Assembly: GCA_040006895.1 (NCBI GenBank)
Contig: JBDTWB010000036.1
Span: forward strand, 1-26,932
DNA: 26,932 bases
Origin: CAIWHR01 sp040006895
GTDB taxonomy: Bacteria; Pseudomonadota; Gammaproteobacteria; Burkholderiales; Casimicrobiaceae
Reading direction: 5' to 3'
Positions within the stretch are counted from its first letter, which is position 1; every line of letters starts with the position of its first letter. The translations under genes and the position numbers were made by a program. Shown here piece by piece: positions 14,796 through 23,242 of this stretch. A model generated the notes under the pieces. That model had not been told where the DNA came from, searched no databases, and saw only the letters and a program-made list of their open reading frames with translations.

Positions 14796-14889
14796 TCGCG
14801 ATGGCGCCGGACGCGCGGAGCGAGTTTTGGGCGGCGTCTCGGAAACGCAGTCCACCGGCACGCGCCGTCGAAACCCGGGCCGTTATACC

Positions 14890-14918
14890 TTGACACGCAT
14901 GGTCGTCGTTGCTAGATT
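14890..14918 (+). promoter_or_regulatory. predicted sigma-70 promoter of the ABC operon
   Basis: A perfect TTGACA (14890-14895) and TAGATT (14913-14918) lie 17 bases apart, with transcription expected near 14925. It is the best promoter match in the window. Confidence 0.65.
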
Positions 14919-14940
14919 CCTTCTTTCTATGCGGACCGAC

Positions 14941-14957
14941 GTTCCATATATAGGAAC
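14941..14957. promoter_or_regulatory. IclR-type operator box 3
   Basis: GTTCCATATATAGGAAC is the most symmetric of the three boxes, with five-base arms. It lies at about +17 to +33 from the predicted start, so binding would repress the transporter operon. Confidence 0.65.
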
Positions 14958-15087
14958 GCATCACCAAGCCCCGTCAATCGGGGTGCGCACGCCGGATCCC
15001 GCCGTCACCCGGAAGCCCGTCGATGGGTCTTGGTCGGCGCGCGAGGACGTGCCCGCCGAAGCGCCTTAAGCACCGAGGAGGAGCGTC

Positions 15088-16836
15088 ATGGACGCTGCGA
15101 GTCACGAACTCACGGTACCCAAGCCCGCGCCGCCCGGGGGATGGCGACACATCGATCTCAAATGGATCGCGATCGGCATCTCGGTCGTCATCGTCGCGTA
15201 CCTCGCACTGGTGCCGCTGGGCTTCCTGCTCTGGCAAAGCTTCTTCACGCCGCGCACCGCCACCAAGGCCGCCGAGTTCACTTTCGGCAACTACGCCACG
15301 GCCTATACCAGCGTCGAGACGCTGCGGCTGTTCATCAATTCCCTGCAGTTCGCGACCGGGACCGCGATCTTCGCGTTCCTGGTGGGCACGCTGCTCGCCT
15401 GGATGAACGAGCGCACCAATACGCCGTTCAAGCAGCTCTTCTTCGCGCTGTCGATCATTCCGTTGATCATTCCCGGCATCCTGTTCGTGGTGTCGTGGAT
15501 CCTGCTCGGCAGCCCCAAGATCGGCATCATCAACCTGGTCCTGCAGAACGTGTTCGGGTTCACCGGGCCGGTGTTCAACGTGTACTCGATGTGGGGCATG
15601 ATCTTCGTCGACGGACTGCATTACTCGCCGATGGCGTTCCTGATCATGACCGCCGCGTTCCGGTCGATGGATCCCTCGCTCGAGGAGTCGGCGATGATGT
15701 GCGGGGCGAGCGTGCCGCAGATCGCCTGGCGGATCACCCTGAAGCTCACCTGGCCGGCGATCTTCGCCACCATTCTCATCCTGTTCGTCCGGGCCATCGA
15801 ATCCTTCGAGGTGCCCGCGCTGCTGGGCCTGCCGGTGGGAATCCAGGTGTTCACCTCGTCGATCTACCAGGCGATCCATCACTATCCGAGCGAGATCGGC
15901 CTCGCCTCGGCGTATGCGGTCACGCTGCTGCTCATCACCACCGTCGGCGTGTATTTCCAGTCACGGCTGTCGAGCCAGGGCAGCAAGTACTCGACCATGA
16001 CCGGCAAGGGCTTCCGGCCCCGCCCGATGGACCTCGGCGGCTGGCGCTATGTCACCGCCGGCATCTTCATCGTCTACTTCCTGCTGATCGTGGTGCTGCC
16101 GTTCCTGGTGCTGGTGTGGTCGTCGCTCCAGAAGTTCTACAGCGTGCCCTCGATGGCTGCGCTCAAGAACCTGACTCTCGATCCATACCGGTTCATCATC
16201 ACCTATCCGACCCTGATCACGTCGGTGTGGAACAGCCTGGTGCTGGCGGTCGGGAGCGCAACCACCATCATGCTGCTGACGTCGGTCATCTGCTGGATCG
16301 TGGTCAAGACCAAGATCCCGGGTCGATGGGTCCTGGACAACCTCGCCTCCCTCCCGATGGTGTTCCCGGGGCTCGTGCTCGGCCTCGCCATCATGATCTT
16401 CTACCTGAACTTCGACATCGGCATCTACGGCACGATCTGGATCATGTTCGTCGCCTATATCACCCGTTTCATGCCGTACGGCCTGCGCTACAACACCACC
16501 TCGATGCTGCAGATCCATCGCGAGCTCGAGGAGTCGGCCGCGATGAGCGGCGCGTCGTGGGGGACCACCTTCCGCCGGATCATCCTGCCGTTGCTCAAGC
16601 CCGGCCTGATGGCAGGGTGGATCTACATCATGATCGTCTCGATCCGCGAGCTGTCCTCGTCGATCCTGCTCTACAGCCCGGGCACCGAGGTGATTTCGAT
16701 CGTGATCTGGGAGCTTTGGGAAAACGGTCAATACGTGGAGCTGTCCGCATTGGGTGTGATGCTCATCCTCGCACTGTTCGTGCTGGTCATGGTTGCACAG
16801 TGGGTCGGGCGACGGTTCGGCGTCCGCGACGCGTGA
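15088..16836 (+). CDS. fused ABC transporter permease, FbpB/ThiP-like
   Basis: The inner-membrane protein has 582 residues from ATG 15088, with GGAGGAG just upstream. It is two homologous permease halves joined in one chain, with about twelve hydrophobic helices. Each half has the cytoplasmic EAA loop that docks the ATPase, EESAMMCGASVPQIAW at about residue 199 and EESAAMSGASWGTTFRRI at about 481. This is the architecture of iron(III), thiamine and some phosphonate or sugar-phosphate importers. It is the only permease in the window and is followed 25 bases later by the ATPase gene. Three AfuA-like binding proteins in the cluster could feed it. The substrate is probably organic given the enzyme neighbours, but iron is not excluded. 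Confidence 0.93.
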   Translation: MDAASHELTVPKPAPPGGWRHIDLKWIAIGISVVIVAYLALVPLGFLLWQSFFTPRTATKAAEFTFGNYATAYTSVETLRLFINSLQFATGTAIFAFLVGTLLAWMNERTNTPFKQLFFALSIIPLIIPGILFVVSWILLGSPKIGIINLVLQNVFGFTGPVFNVYSMWGMIFVDGLHYSPMAFLIMTAAFRSMDPSLEESAMMCGASVPQIAWRITLKLTWPAIFATILILFVRAIESFEVPALLGLPVGIQVFTSSIYQAIHHYPSEIGLASAYAVTLLLITTVGVYFQSRLSSQGSKYSTMTGKGFRPRPMDLGGWRYVTAGIFIVYFLLIVVLPFLVLVWSSLQKFYSVPSMAALKNLTLDPYRFIITYPTLITSVWNSLVLAVGSATTIMLLTSVICWIVVKTKIPGRWVLDNLASLPMVFPGLVLGLAIMIFYLNFDIGIYGTIWIMFVAYITRFMPYGLRYNTTSMLQIHRELEESAAMSGASWGTTFRRIILPLLKPGLMAGWIYIMIVSIRELSSSILLYSPGTEVISIVIWELWENGQYVELSALGVMLILALFVLVMVAQWVGRRFGVRDA

Positions 16837-16861
16837 GCGGTCTACCTTCAGGAGATGCACC

Positions 16862-17995
16862 ATGCTGAGTGTCAAAGGCCTCTTCACCGAGTACCCCAAC
16901 GACAAGGGCCAGGTCGTCAAGGCCGCGCAGAACGTCGCGTTCGACGTGCCGGAGGGCAAGCTCTTCACCCTGCTGGGGCCGTCGGGCTGCGGCAAGACCA
17001 CCACCCTGCGTTCCATCGCCGGACTCGAGCGGCCGAAGAGCGGCGAGATCACCGTGAGCGGCGAGCCGGTGTACTCGTCCACGAAGGGCGTGTTCATCGC
17101 TCCCAACCGGCGCAACTTCGGCATGGTCTTCCAGTCCTACGCGATCTGGCCGCACATGACGGTGTTTCAGAACGCGGCGTTTCCGCTTGAGGTGGGCAAG
17201 AAGCGCTACAGCCGCAAGGACGTCCAGACGAAGGTCATGAAGGTACTGACGGCCGTGGATCTGGACAAGTTCGCCGAGCGCGAAGCGACCAAGCTCTCCG
17301 GTGGGCAGCAGCAGCGCCTGGCGCTCGCCCGTGCCCTGGTCATGGAGCCCAAGCTGCTGCTGCTCGACGAGCCGCTGTCGAACCTCGACGCCAAGCTGCG
17401 CGAGCGCATGCGCTTTGAACTGAAGCGCCTGCAGCGCGAGCTCAAGCTCACCACCATCTACGTGACCCACGACCAGTCGGAAGCGCTGGCGCTGTCCCAC
17501 GAGATCGCGGTAATGAGCGAAGGGCGCATCGTGCAGATCGGCAGCCCGCGCGACATCTATGAGCGACCCCGCAACAAGTTCGTCGCCGATTTCGTCGGCC
17601 TCACCAACTTCATCGACGGCAGTATCGCGGGACCGGGGGAGAGCGCCGGCCGCTATCGGGCCGCGACCGAGATCGGTGATCTCACCGTGACGAGCGCGGA
17701 GAACCTGCCGAACGGCACGGAAGTGGTGTTGTCGGTGCGCCCCGAAGACGTCGAGCTCAAGGACGAGCCGGTGCAGGACCGCGACCCCGCCTACAACTAC
17801 AGCCAGGGTCGCGTCGACCAGAAGGTGTTCCTCGGGGAGTACGTCGACTTCCAGGTCAAGGTCGGCGAGCGGTTGCTGCTCGCCCGGGCGCATCCGTCGT
17901 TGCGCACGCCGATCGGTGGGCAGGTCTACATTCGCATCAATCCGTTGAAGTGCGTCGCCATTCCCGAGCCGGGCAAGCAGCGCAAGGTCGCGTAG
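16862..17995 (+). CDS. ABC transporter ATP-binding protein, FbpC/PotA-like
   Basis: The protein has 377 residues from ATG 16862 with AGGAG about eight bases ahead. It carries Walker A GPSGCGKTT (residues 39-47), the Q-loop region VFQSYAIWPHMTV, signature LSGGQQQRL (about 144), Walker B LLLLDEPLSNLD (Asp about 169) and the switch histidine in YVTHDQSEA. After residue about 240 a TOBE-type C-terminal domain follows (LSVRPEDVEL). It drives import through the fused permease encoded just upstream, working as a homodimer at the inner face of the membrane. No key residue is missing. Confidence 0.95.
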   Translation: MLSVKGLFTEYPNDKGQVVKAAQNVAFDVPEGKLFTLLGPSGCGKTTTLRSIAGLERPKSGEITVSGEPVYSSTKGVFIAPNRRNFGMVFQSYAIWPHMTVFQNAAFPLEVGKKRYSRKDVQTKVMKVLTAVDLDKFAEREATKLSGGQQQRLALARALVMEPKLLLLDEPLSNLDAKLRERMRFELKRLQRELKLTTIYVTHDQSEALALSHEIAVMSEGRIVQIGSPRDIYERPRNKFVADFVGLTNFIDGSIAGPGESAGRYRAATEIGDLTVTSAENLPNGTEVVLSVRPEDVELKDEPVQDRDPAYNYSQGRVDQKVFLGEYVDFQVKVGERLLLARAHPSLRTPIGGQVYIRINPLKCVAIPEPGKQRKVA

Positions 17996-18027
17996 CGACC
18001 CGCCGACCCAGCATCGAGCCGACTCGC

Positions 18028-19836
18028 ATGCCGCCCGACGACCTGCCCCGCGCACCCTCGTTTCCCCGCGCACCCTCGTTTCCCGCCGTGACGACCCCGG
18101 CGGAGCAACGCTGGGCGTCGGACGTGATCGTCGACCTTCTGCATCGCTACGAGCTGCCGTACGCGGCGCTCAATCCGGGCGCGAGCTACCGCGGCCTGCA
18201 CGACTCGCTGGTGAACTATGGCGGCAATGTTCCGGTGATGATGCTCTGCCAGCACGAGGAGACGGCGGTCCAGGTGGCGCATGGTTACGCCAAGGCGAGC
18301 GGCAAGCCCATGGTGGCGATCCTGCACAACCTGGTGGGCCTCCTGCACGCCAATCTCGCGGTTTATTACGCCTACATCGACCGTGTGCCGATTTTCATCA
18401 TCGGTGCCACCGGGCCGATGGACGAGAGCAAGCGGCGGCCGCGGATCGATTGGACCCACACTGCCCAGGTGCAAGGGCAGGCGGTGCGCGACTACACCAA
18501 ATGGGACTACCAGCCGACGAGCATCGACGGCGTCCCGGATGCGTTTGCGCGCGCCTACGGCGTGATGATGACCGAGCCGCAAGGCCCGGTCTACATGTGC
18601 TACGACGCCTGGCTCCAGGAGCAGCCGCTCGACCATGATGTGCCCTTGCCGCCGGCGACGGCCGCGCGGGTGCCCGCGCCGATCGGTCCCGATATGGCGG
18701 CGCTCGCGCGGGTCGCCGATATCCTCGCCGCGGCCCGTCATCCGGTGATCATGGCCGAATTCGTCGGCCGCGATGCGCGCGGCTATGACGCCCTGGTCGA
18801 GCTCGCCGAGGCGCTCGGTGCGGTGGTGTTCGACATCAACAGCCGGCTCAACTTTCCGGGCACGCATCCGCTCAACCTCAGCATGGTCGACGACGCCTTC
18901 GCGGACGCCGACGTCATCCTGTGCCTCGACGTGCGCGACTGGGAAAAGCCGACCCACAAGCTCGTCTCGACCACCCGGACCCTGACCTCGCTGGTGAGCG
19001 CCGATGCGCGCTGGCTGGAGATCGGCTTCGGCGACCTGGAGCTTTCGAGCTGGGCGATGGATTACCAGCGCCTGCTGCATGCCGAGGTCCGGGTCATGGC
19101 CGATACCACCGTCGCGATTCCGCTGCTGACGGCTCTGCTGCGCGAGCGTCGGGGCCGGCAGCGCGACGCCGACGATTCGGTCGCGGCGCGCACCCGCGTG
19201 ATCGGCAAGCGGCACCGCCAGGCGCGCGCGGCGTGGGCCGAGGCGGCCAAGCTCGACTGGGACGCGTCGCCGATCACGCTGCCGCGCCTCGCCAGCGAGG
19301 TGTGGGCGGTCATCCGCGACGAGGACTGGGTGCTCACCGCCAACACCCTCGGCGACTGGACGCGCAAGCTCTGGGACTTCGACCGTCCGTACCGGCATCC
19401 CGGCAAGTCGCTCGGCACCGCCACCCAGATCGGCATCTCCCTCGGCGTGGCGCTGGCGCATCGCGACGCCCAGCGACTGGTGGTCGACCTGCAGCCCGAC
19501 GGCGATCTCATGTTCGACGCCGGCGCGCTCTGGGTGGCGGCCAAGCATCGCATTCCGATGCTGGCGGTCATGTACAACAACCGCGCGTACTACAACGACT
19601 GGGAGCACCAGTTGCGCATGGCACGCAAGCGCGGCACGCCCGAGTCGCGCGCCCACATCGGCATGGACCTGTGCGGACCCGAGCCGGACTTCGCGGCCAT
19701 CGCCCGCGCTCAGGGTTGGTACGCCGAAGGTCCCTTCGAGCGCGCCGATGGGCTCAAGGATGCGCTGCGCCGCGCGATCGCCCGCGTCAAGGCCGGACAG
19801 CCGGCGCTCATCGACACCATCACCCAGAAGCGATGA
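18028..19836 (+). CDS. ThDP-dependent enzyme of the acetolactate synthase/decarboxylase family
   Basis: The protein has 602 residues from ATG 18028; an upstream in-frame ATG at 17950 lies inside the ATPase gene and is rejected. The pyrimidine-binding domain has the catalytic Glu in CQHEETAVQVAHGYAKASG. The pyrophosphate-binding domain has PDGDLMFDAGALWVAA followed by YNNRAYYND, so the Gly-Asp and Asn-Asn ends of the ThDP motif are present, but the third position of GDG is Leu. Family members decarboxylate 2-oxo acids and may ligate or transfer the product. The substrate is unknown. No regulatory small subunit is present, arguing against biosynthetic acetolactate synthase. The N-terminus contains an exact 18-base duplication. 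Its stop overlaps the next ATG by four bases. Confidence 0.85.
   Translation: MPPDDLPRAPSFPRAPSFPAVTTPAEQRWASDVIVDLLHRYELPYAALNPGASYRGLHDSLVNYGGNVPVMMLCQHEETAVQVAHGYAKASGKPMVAILHNLVGLLHANLAVYYAYIDRVPIFIIGATGPMDESKRRPRIDWTHTAQVQGQAVRDYTKWDYQPTSIDGVPDAFARAYGVMMTEPQGPVYMCYDAWLQEQPLDHDVPLPPATAARVPAPIGPDMAALARVADILAAARHPVIMAEFVGRDARGYDALVELAEALGAVVFDINSRLNFPGTHPLNLSMVDDAFADADVILCLDVRDWEKPTHKLVSTTRTLTSLVSADARWLEIGFGDLELSSWAMDYQRLLHAEVRVMADTTVAIPLLTALLRERRGRQRDADDSVAARTRVIGKRHRQARAAWAEAAKLDWDASPITLPRLASEVWAVIRDEDWVLTANTLGDWTRKLWDFDRPYRHPGKSLGTATQIGISLGVALAHRDAQRLVVDLQPDGDLMFDAGALWVAAKHRIPMLAVMYNNRAYYNDWEHQLRMARKRGTPESRAHIGMDLCGPEPDFAAIARAQGWYAEGPFERADGLKDALRRAIARVKAGQPALIDTITQKR
18049..18084 (+). 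repeat. exact 18-bp tandem duplication
   Basis: CGCGCACCCTCGTTTCCC occurs twice in a row (18049-18066 and 18067-18084), encoding RAPSFP twice in the variable N-terminal tail of the ThDP enzyme. The two copies are identical, so the duplication is probably recent. Confidence 0.95.
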
Positions 19837-20936
19837 CTATCCAGGCGCGCGTACGCGCGGCGATGCTTGCCGGACTGCTCGCCAGCCTCGTGCTGGGGGC
19901 GGGGCCGGCGCGCGCGCAGGGTGCGGCCGACCCCTTCAACCTGACCGGTCCCGACCGCCAGCAGCGGCTGCTCGAGGGCGCCCGGAAGGAGGGCGTGGTC
20001 AACCTCTACACTTCGATGAACGAGAAGGACGTGCGCGCGCTCGCCGCGGCGTTCGAGAAGAAGTACGGCATCAAGGCCGTGGTCTGGCGCTCGGGCAAGA
20101 ACAAGGTGCTGCAGCGCACCCTCGCCGAGGCGCAGGCCGGGCGCGCGGAGGTCGACGTGGTGCACAACCCGGCGCCGGAGATGGAAGCGCTGCGCCAGGA
20201 GAAACAGCTGCGCCCGGTGCGCTCGCCGTACGTCGCCGATCTCATCCAGGGCACCGTGCCCGCGCACGGCGAATGGGTGCCGCTGCGGGTCTACGTGTTC
20301 GTCCAGGCCTACAACACCCAGGCAGTGAAGCCCGACGAAGTCCCGAAGCGCTGGGAGGACCTTCTCGATGCACGCTGGAAGGGCCGGCTCGGCATCGAAG
20401 CCAAGGAGCAGGAGTGGTTTGCGACCCTCGCGGGTGTCCAGGGCGAAGCGCACACGTTCGGGTTTTTCCGTGATCTAACGGCCCGGAACGGCCTGTCGGT
20501 GCGCTCGGGCAACTCCCTGCTGCTCAACATGGTCATCTCCGGCGAGGTGCCGTTCGCGCTCACCATGTACAGCTACCTTGCCGATCAGGCCAAGCTAAAG
20601 GGTGCGCCGATCGACTACGTGGCCCTGAAGCCCACCGTCGCCTACACCGACGGGGTCGGCATCATGCAAAAGGCTCCGCATCCCTACGCCGCCATGCTCT
20701 TCTACGATTTCCTCCTCTCCGATGGCGAGGTGATGATGAAGGCGCAGAAGCAACTCACCGCGCATCGGCGTGACGAGGCCCAGGTCGCGGTGTTCGCCCC
20801 GGTTTACATCGATCCGACGCGGGTGCTGGTGGACTACGACAAGTGGACCCAGGCCTACGAGGACGCGATCCAGGGCCGGGGCTTGGCGCCCGGTACGGCG
20901 CCACGTGCCCCGGTCGCCGACCTGAGGAAGCCATGA
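19833..20936 (+). CDS. ABC transporter substrate-binding protein, AfuA-like (copy 2)
   Basis: The protein has 367 residues from ATG 19833, which overlaps the ThDP enzyme stop (ATGA). A signal peptide (MTIQARVRAAMLAGLLASLV ... ARAQG) sends it to the periplasm. The family pattern is evident: GVVNLYTSMNEKDVRALAAAFE, KKYGIKAVVWRSG, LDARWKGRLGIEAKEQEWF and a late KAPHPYAAMLFYDFLLSD. It is about as similar to copy 3 as to copy 1 by eye. With the permease and ATPase two genes upstream, it is the most operon-linked candidate partner. The C-terminal 40 residues (proline-rich, APGTAPRAPVADL) are not shared with the paralogues. Confidence 0.9.
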   Translation: MTIQARVRAAMLAGLLASLVLGAGPARAQGAADPFNLTGPDRQQRLLEGARKEGVVNLYTSMNEKDVRALAAAFEKKYGIKAVVWRSGKNKVLQRTLAEAQAGRAEVDVVHNPAPEMEALRQEKQLRPVRSPYVADLIQGTVPAHGEWVPLRVYVFVQAYNTQAVKPDEVPKRWEDLLDARWKGRLGIEAKEQEWFATLAGVQGEAHTFGFFRDLTARNGLSVRSGNSLLLNMVISGEVPFALTMYSYLADQAKLKGAPIDYVALKPTVAYTDGVGIMQKAPHPYAAMLFYDFLLSDGEVMMKAQKQLTAHRRDEAQVAVFAPVYIDPTRVLVDYDKWTQAYEDAIQGRGLAPGTAPRAPVADLRKP

Positions 20937-20985
20937 TCGCCGACGCCATGGTTCACCTTGGTCATCGCCTGAAATCGGAGCTCTC

Positions 20986-22278
20986 GTGAAAGCCCAGGAC
21001 AACGCGCTGCTCACCCAGACCGGTCCCCACACGCCGATGGGCGAGGTGTTTCGCCGCTACTGGATTCCCGCGCTGCTTGCGAGCGAGCTGCCGGAGAACG
21101 ATGCGCCTCCCGTGCGGGTGAAGCTCCTGTCGGAACGACTGGTCGCCTTCCGCGACAGCACCGGTGCGTATGGCCTGATCGACGAGTTCTGCGCCCATCG
21201 CGGCGTGTCGCTCTGGTTCGGACGAAACGAGGAAGGCGGCCTGCGCTGTCCGTATCACGGCTGGAAGTACGACACCTCCGGACAGTGCGTCGAGGTACCG
21301 AGCGAGCCGGGCGCCTCGGGATTCTGCAGCAAAGTGAAATTGAAGAGTTATCCCCTGGTCGACCGCGGCGGGGTGCTGTGGACCTACATGGGTCCGGTCG
21401 ACAGCCAGCCAACGCTTCCCGAGTACGAATGGGCTACCGTGCCGCCGCTGCAGCGCCACATCTCCAAGCGCATCCAGGAGTGCAACTTCCTGCAGGCGAT
21501 GGAGGGCGGCCTGGACTCGATCCACTCGACCTACCTGCATCGCTTCTCGGTCGGCGAGGATCCCCTGCTGAAGCGCGACCCGCGGAGCGCGGCCTTGCTC
21601 AAGGGCGATCCCCACCCGGCCTTCGTGCCCCTCGAATCCCCCGGTGGCCTGTATATCGCCACGCGCCGCAAGGCCGGCGCGGATACCCACTACTGGCGGG
21701 TGACGCAGTGGCTGATGCCCTGCTTCAACCTCTTTCCCCCGTACGAGGGCAATCCGCACGGCGGCCACGCCTGGGTGCCGATCGACGACGAGCACTGCTG
21801 GACGTTCAGCATCGACTATCACCCGGACCGGGCGCTGACCGACGTCGAGGTCGCTGCAATGGAAGCAGGCTGCGGCATCCACGTGCCGGTCATCCCCGGC
21901 ACGTGGCGGCCGGTGCGCAACAAGTTCAACGACTACCTGATCGATCGCACGGCGCAAAAAGCCCGCACCAGCTTTTGCGGGGTTGCCGGCATCGGCGAGC
22001 AGGACGCGGCGGTGCAGGAGAGCATGGGGCCGATCCAGGATCGGACGCGCGAGCATCTGGTGTCGACCGATAACGGCATCATCATGACCCGGCAGCGGCT
22101 GATACGGGCCGCGCGGGATCTCGGCAATGGCGTCATGCCGCCCGGCCGCGATGCCGCGGCGCAAGCGGTGCGGGCATTCTCGGCCATCCTGCCCCAGGAT
22201 GTCCCCATCAGTGCGGCCCCCGGTCTCAAGGCCGGCGCGCGACTGTCCGCCGAGGTGCACGAGGATGCGCCCGCATGA
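20986..22278 (+). CDS. Rieske non-haem iron oxygenase, alpha subunit (phthalate 4,5-dioxygenase-like)
   Basis: The protein has 430 residues from GTG 20986 with GGAG at 20977-20980. The Rieske 2Fe-2S ligands are CAH (Cys69, His71) and CPYHGW (Cys88, His91). The mononuclear iron site shows in GGLDSIHSTYLH (Asp177 bridging, His180 and His185). The long C-terminal half matches the phthalate/vanillate/carnitine-type oxygenases that work without a beta subunit. It hydroxylates or demethylates an aromatic or small organic substrate using O2 and electrons from a reductase, probably the one at 10807. The oxygenase lies between two binding-protein genes, suggesting it acts on an imported compound. Confidence 0.92.
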   Translation: MKAQDNALLTQTGPHTPMGEVFRRYWIPALLASELPENDAPPVRVKLLSERLVAFRDSTGAYGLIDEFCAHRGVSLWFGRNEEGGLRCPYHGWKYDTSGQCVEVPSEPGASGFCSKVKLKSYPLVDRGGVLWTYMGPVDSQPTLPEYEWATVPPLQRHISKRIQECNFLQAMEGGLDSIHSTYLHRFSVGEDPLLKRDPRSAALLKGDPHPAFVPLESPGGLYIATRRKAGADTHYWRVTQWLMPCFNLFPPYEGNPHGGHAWVPIDDEHCWTFSIDYHPDRALTDVEVAAMEAGCGIHVPVIPGTWRPVRNKFNDYLIDRTAQKARTSFCGVAGIGEQDAAVQESMGPIQDRTREHLVSTDNGIIMTRQRLIRAARDLGNGVMPPGRDAAAQAVRAFSAILPQDVPISAAPGLKAGARLSAEVHEDAPA

Positions 22279-22420
22279 GGGCCTGTGCCGCGGGCCTGTT
22301 CGGGCGGAGTCCGTGCTGCGGGTCGGGTCGGTGCTGCGGGGTGAATCCGCGCATGCGCGGGCGCGCCGCAGCCCAACAGGTGCCGGCAGCGCGAAGCGTT
22401 CGCGGCAGGGAGAACGAGCG
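22279..22420. other. structured gap before the dehydrogenase gene
   Basis: This 142-base GC-rich gap holds a perfect 14-base palindrome CCGCGCATGCGCGG (22347-22360) and a hairpin CGCGAA-GCG-TTCGCG (22390-22404) just ahead of the AGGGAG ribosome site. These could tune translation of the next gene. No gene or clear promoter was found. Confidence 0.35.
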
Positions 22421-23242
22421 ATGAGCGATGCCATCAAGACAGTCGCGGTGATCGGGGCGGGGCGCATGGGCCTGCCGATCGTCGGCCACCTTGCGAACAA
22501 GGGTTTCCGGGTGCTGGTGCACGACGCCGATTCGGCGAAGCAGGCCGAGGCCGAGGCCCGCAAGGCGACCTGGGTGCCGGACTGCGCGGATCTGGCTCCG
22601 GCCGAGGCGATGCTGATCTGCGTGGGCTACGACCGCGAGGTCCGCGAGCTCGCGACCGGACACCGCGGACTGTTCAACCACGCCATGCCGGGGACGATCA
22701 TCACCATCCTCAGCACCATCCATCCGCGCTCGGTGCAGGAGCTCGCTGCCACGGGCGAGCAGCACGGCATGCACGTGATCGACTCGACGGTTTGCCGCGG
22801 TGGGTGGGCAGCCGACGAGGGCACGCTGCTGTCGTTCGTCGGCGGCAGTACCGCCGTCGTGGAGATGATCCGGCCGGTGCTCGCGACGTACTCGTCCGAC
22901 ATCGTCCACACCGGACCGGTCGGCACCGCGCAGGTGGCCAAGGCGGTGAACAACCTCATCCTCTGGTCGTGCCTGGTCGCCAATCATGAAGGCCTTGCCC
23001 TCGCGCAGCGTTACCACGTCGACGTCGAAGCCTTGCGCGAGGCGCTCATGACGAGCAGCGCCACCAACGGTGCGCTCGGCAACTGGGGCAAGCAGACCAT
23101 GGCCTGGTCGGAGGACGACATGGCCATCGTCGCCGAGATGGCCAACGACTGCGGCATCGGCCTCCCGCTCGCCGGCGTCGTGCGCGAGATCTGCCGGCCA
23201 TTGAAGCCGCGGCGCTATGACCTCGATGCGTACGGGCAATGA
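22421..23242 (+). CDS. NAD(P)-dependent 3-hydroxyisobutyrate dehydrogenase-family enzyme
   Basis: The protein has 273 residues from ATG 22421 with AGGGAG upstream. It starts with a Rossmann fold (VAVIGAGRMGLPIVGHLANKG). The substrate loop is DSTVCRGGWAADEGTL where the family usually has D-x-P-V-S-G-G. The catalytic Lys is in GTAQVAKAVNNL. Family members oxidise beta-hydroxyacids such as 3-hydroxyisobutyrate, tartronate semialdehyde reduction products or sulfolactaldehyde. The changed substrate loop prevents a specific name. A length of 273 is slightly short of the typical 290-300. Its TGA overlaps the ATG of the next gene by four bases (23239-23242). Confidence 0.88.
   Translation: MSDAIKTVAVIGAGRMGLPIVGHLANKGFRVLVHDADSAKQAEAEARKATWVPDCADLAPAEAMLICVGYDREVRELATGHRGLFNHAMPGTIITILSTIHPRSVQELAATGEQHGMHVIDSTVCRGGWAADEGTLLSFVGGSTAVVEMIRPVLATYSSDIVHTGPVGTAQVAKAVNNLILWSCLVANHEGLALAQRYHVDVEALREALMTSSATNGALGNWGKQTMAWSEDDMAIVAEMANDCGIGLPLAGVVREICRPLKPRRYDLDAYGQ

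Larger units (their letters stand above)
14796..15087 (+). promoter_or_regulatory. leader region of the ABC permease operon
   Basis: This 292-base gap carries a strong predicted promoter (14890-14918) and the third IclR-type box (14941-14957). No gene is seen. The transcript would have a leader of about 160 bases, with no structure I could identify. Confidence 0.6.

Noticed and set aside
12864..14861. 665-codon open frame antisense to the His-tailed EutA-like gene
   Set aside because: The sense frame has ATP-binding motifs and a good ribosome site; the antisense product of the His-rich part is a Val/Met run from complementing CAC/CAT codons.
17926..19656. 576-codon minus-strand frame opposite the ThDP enzyme
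   Set aside because: It is a high-GC shadow; the sense gene has the catalytic Glu and cofactor motif.
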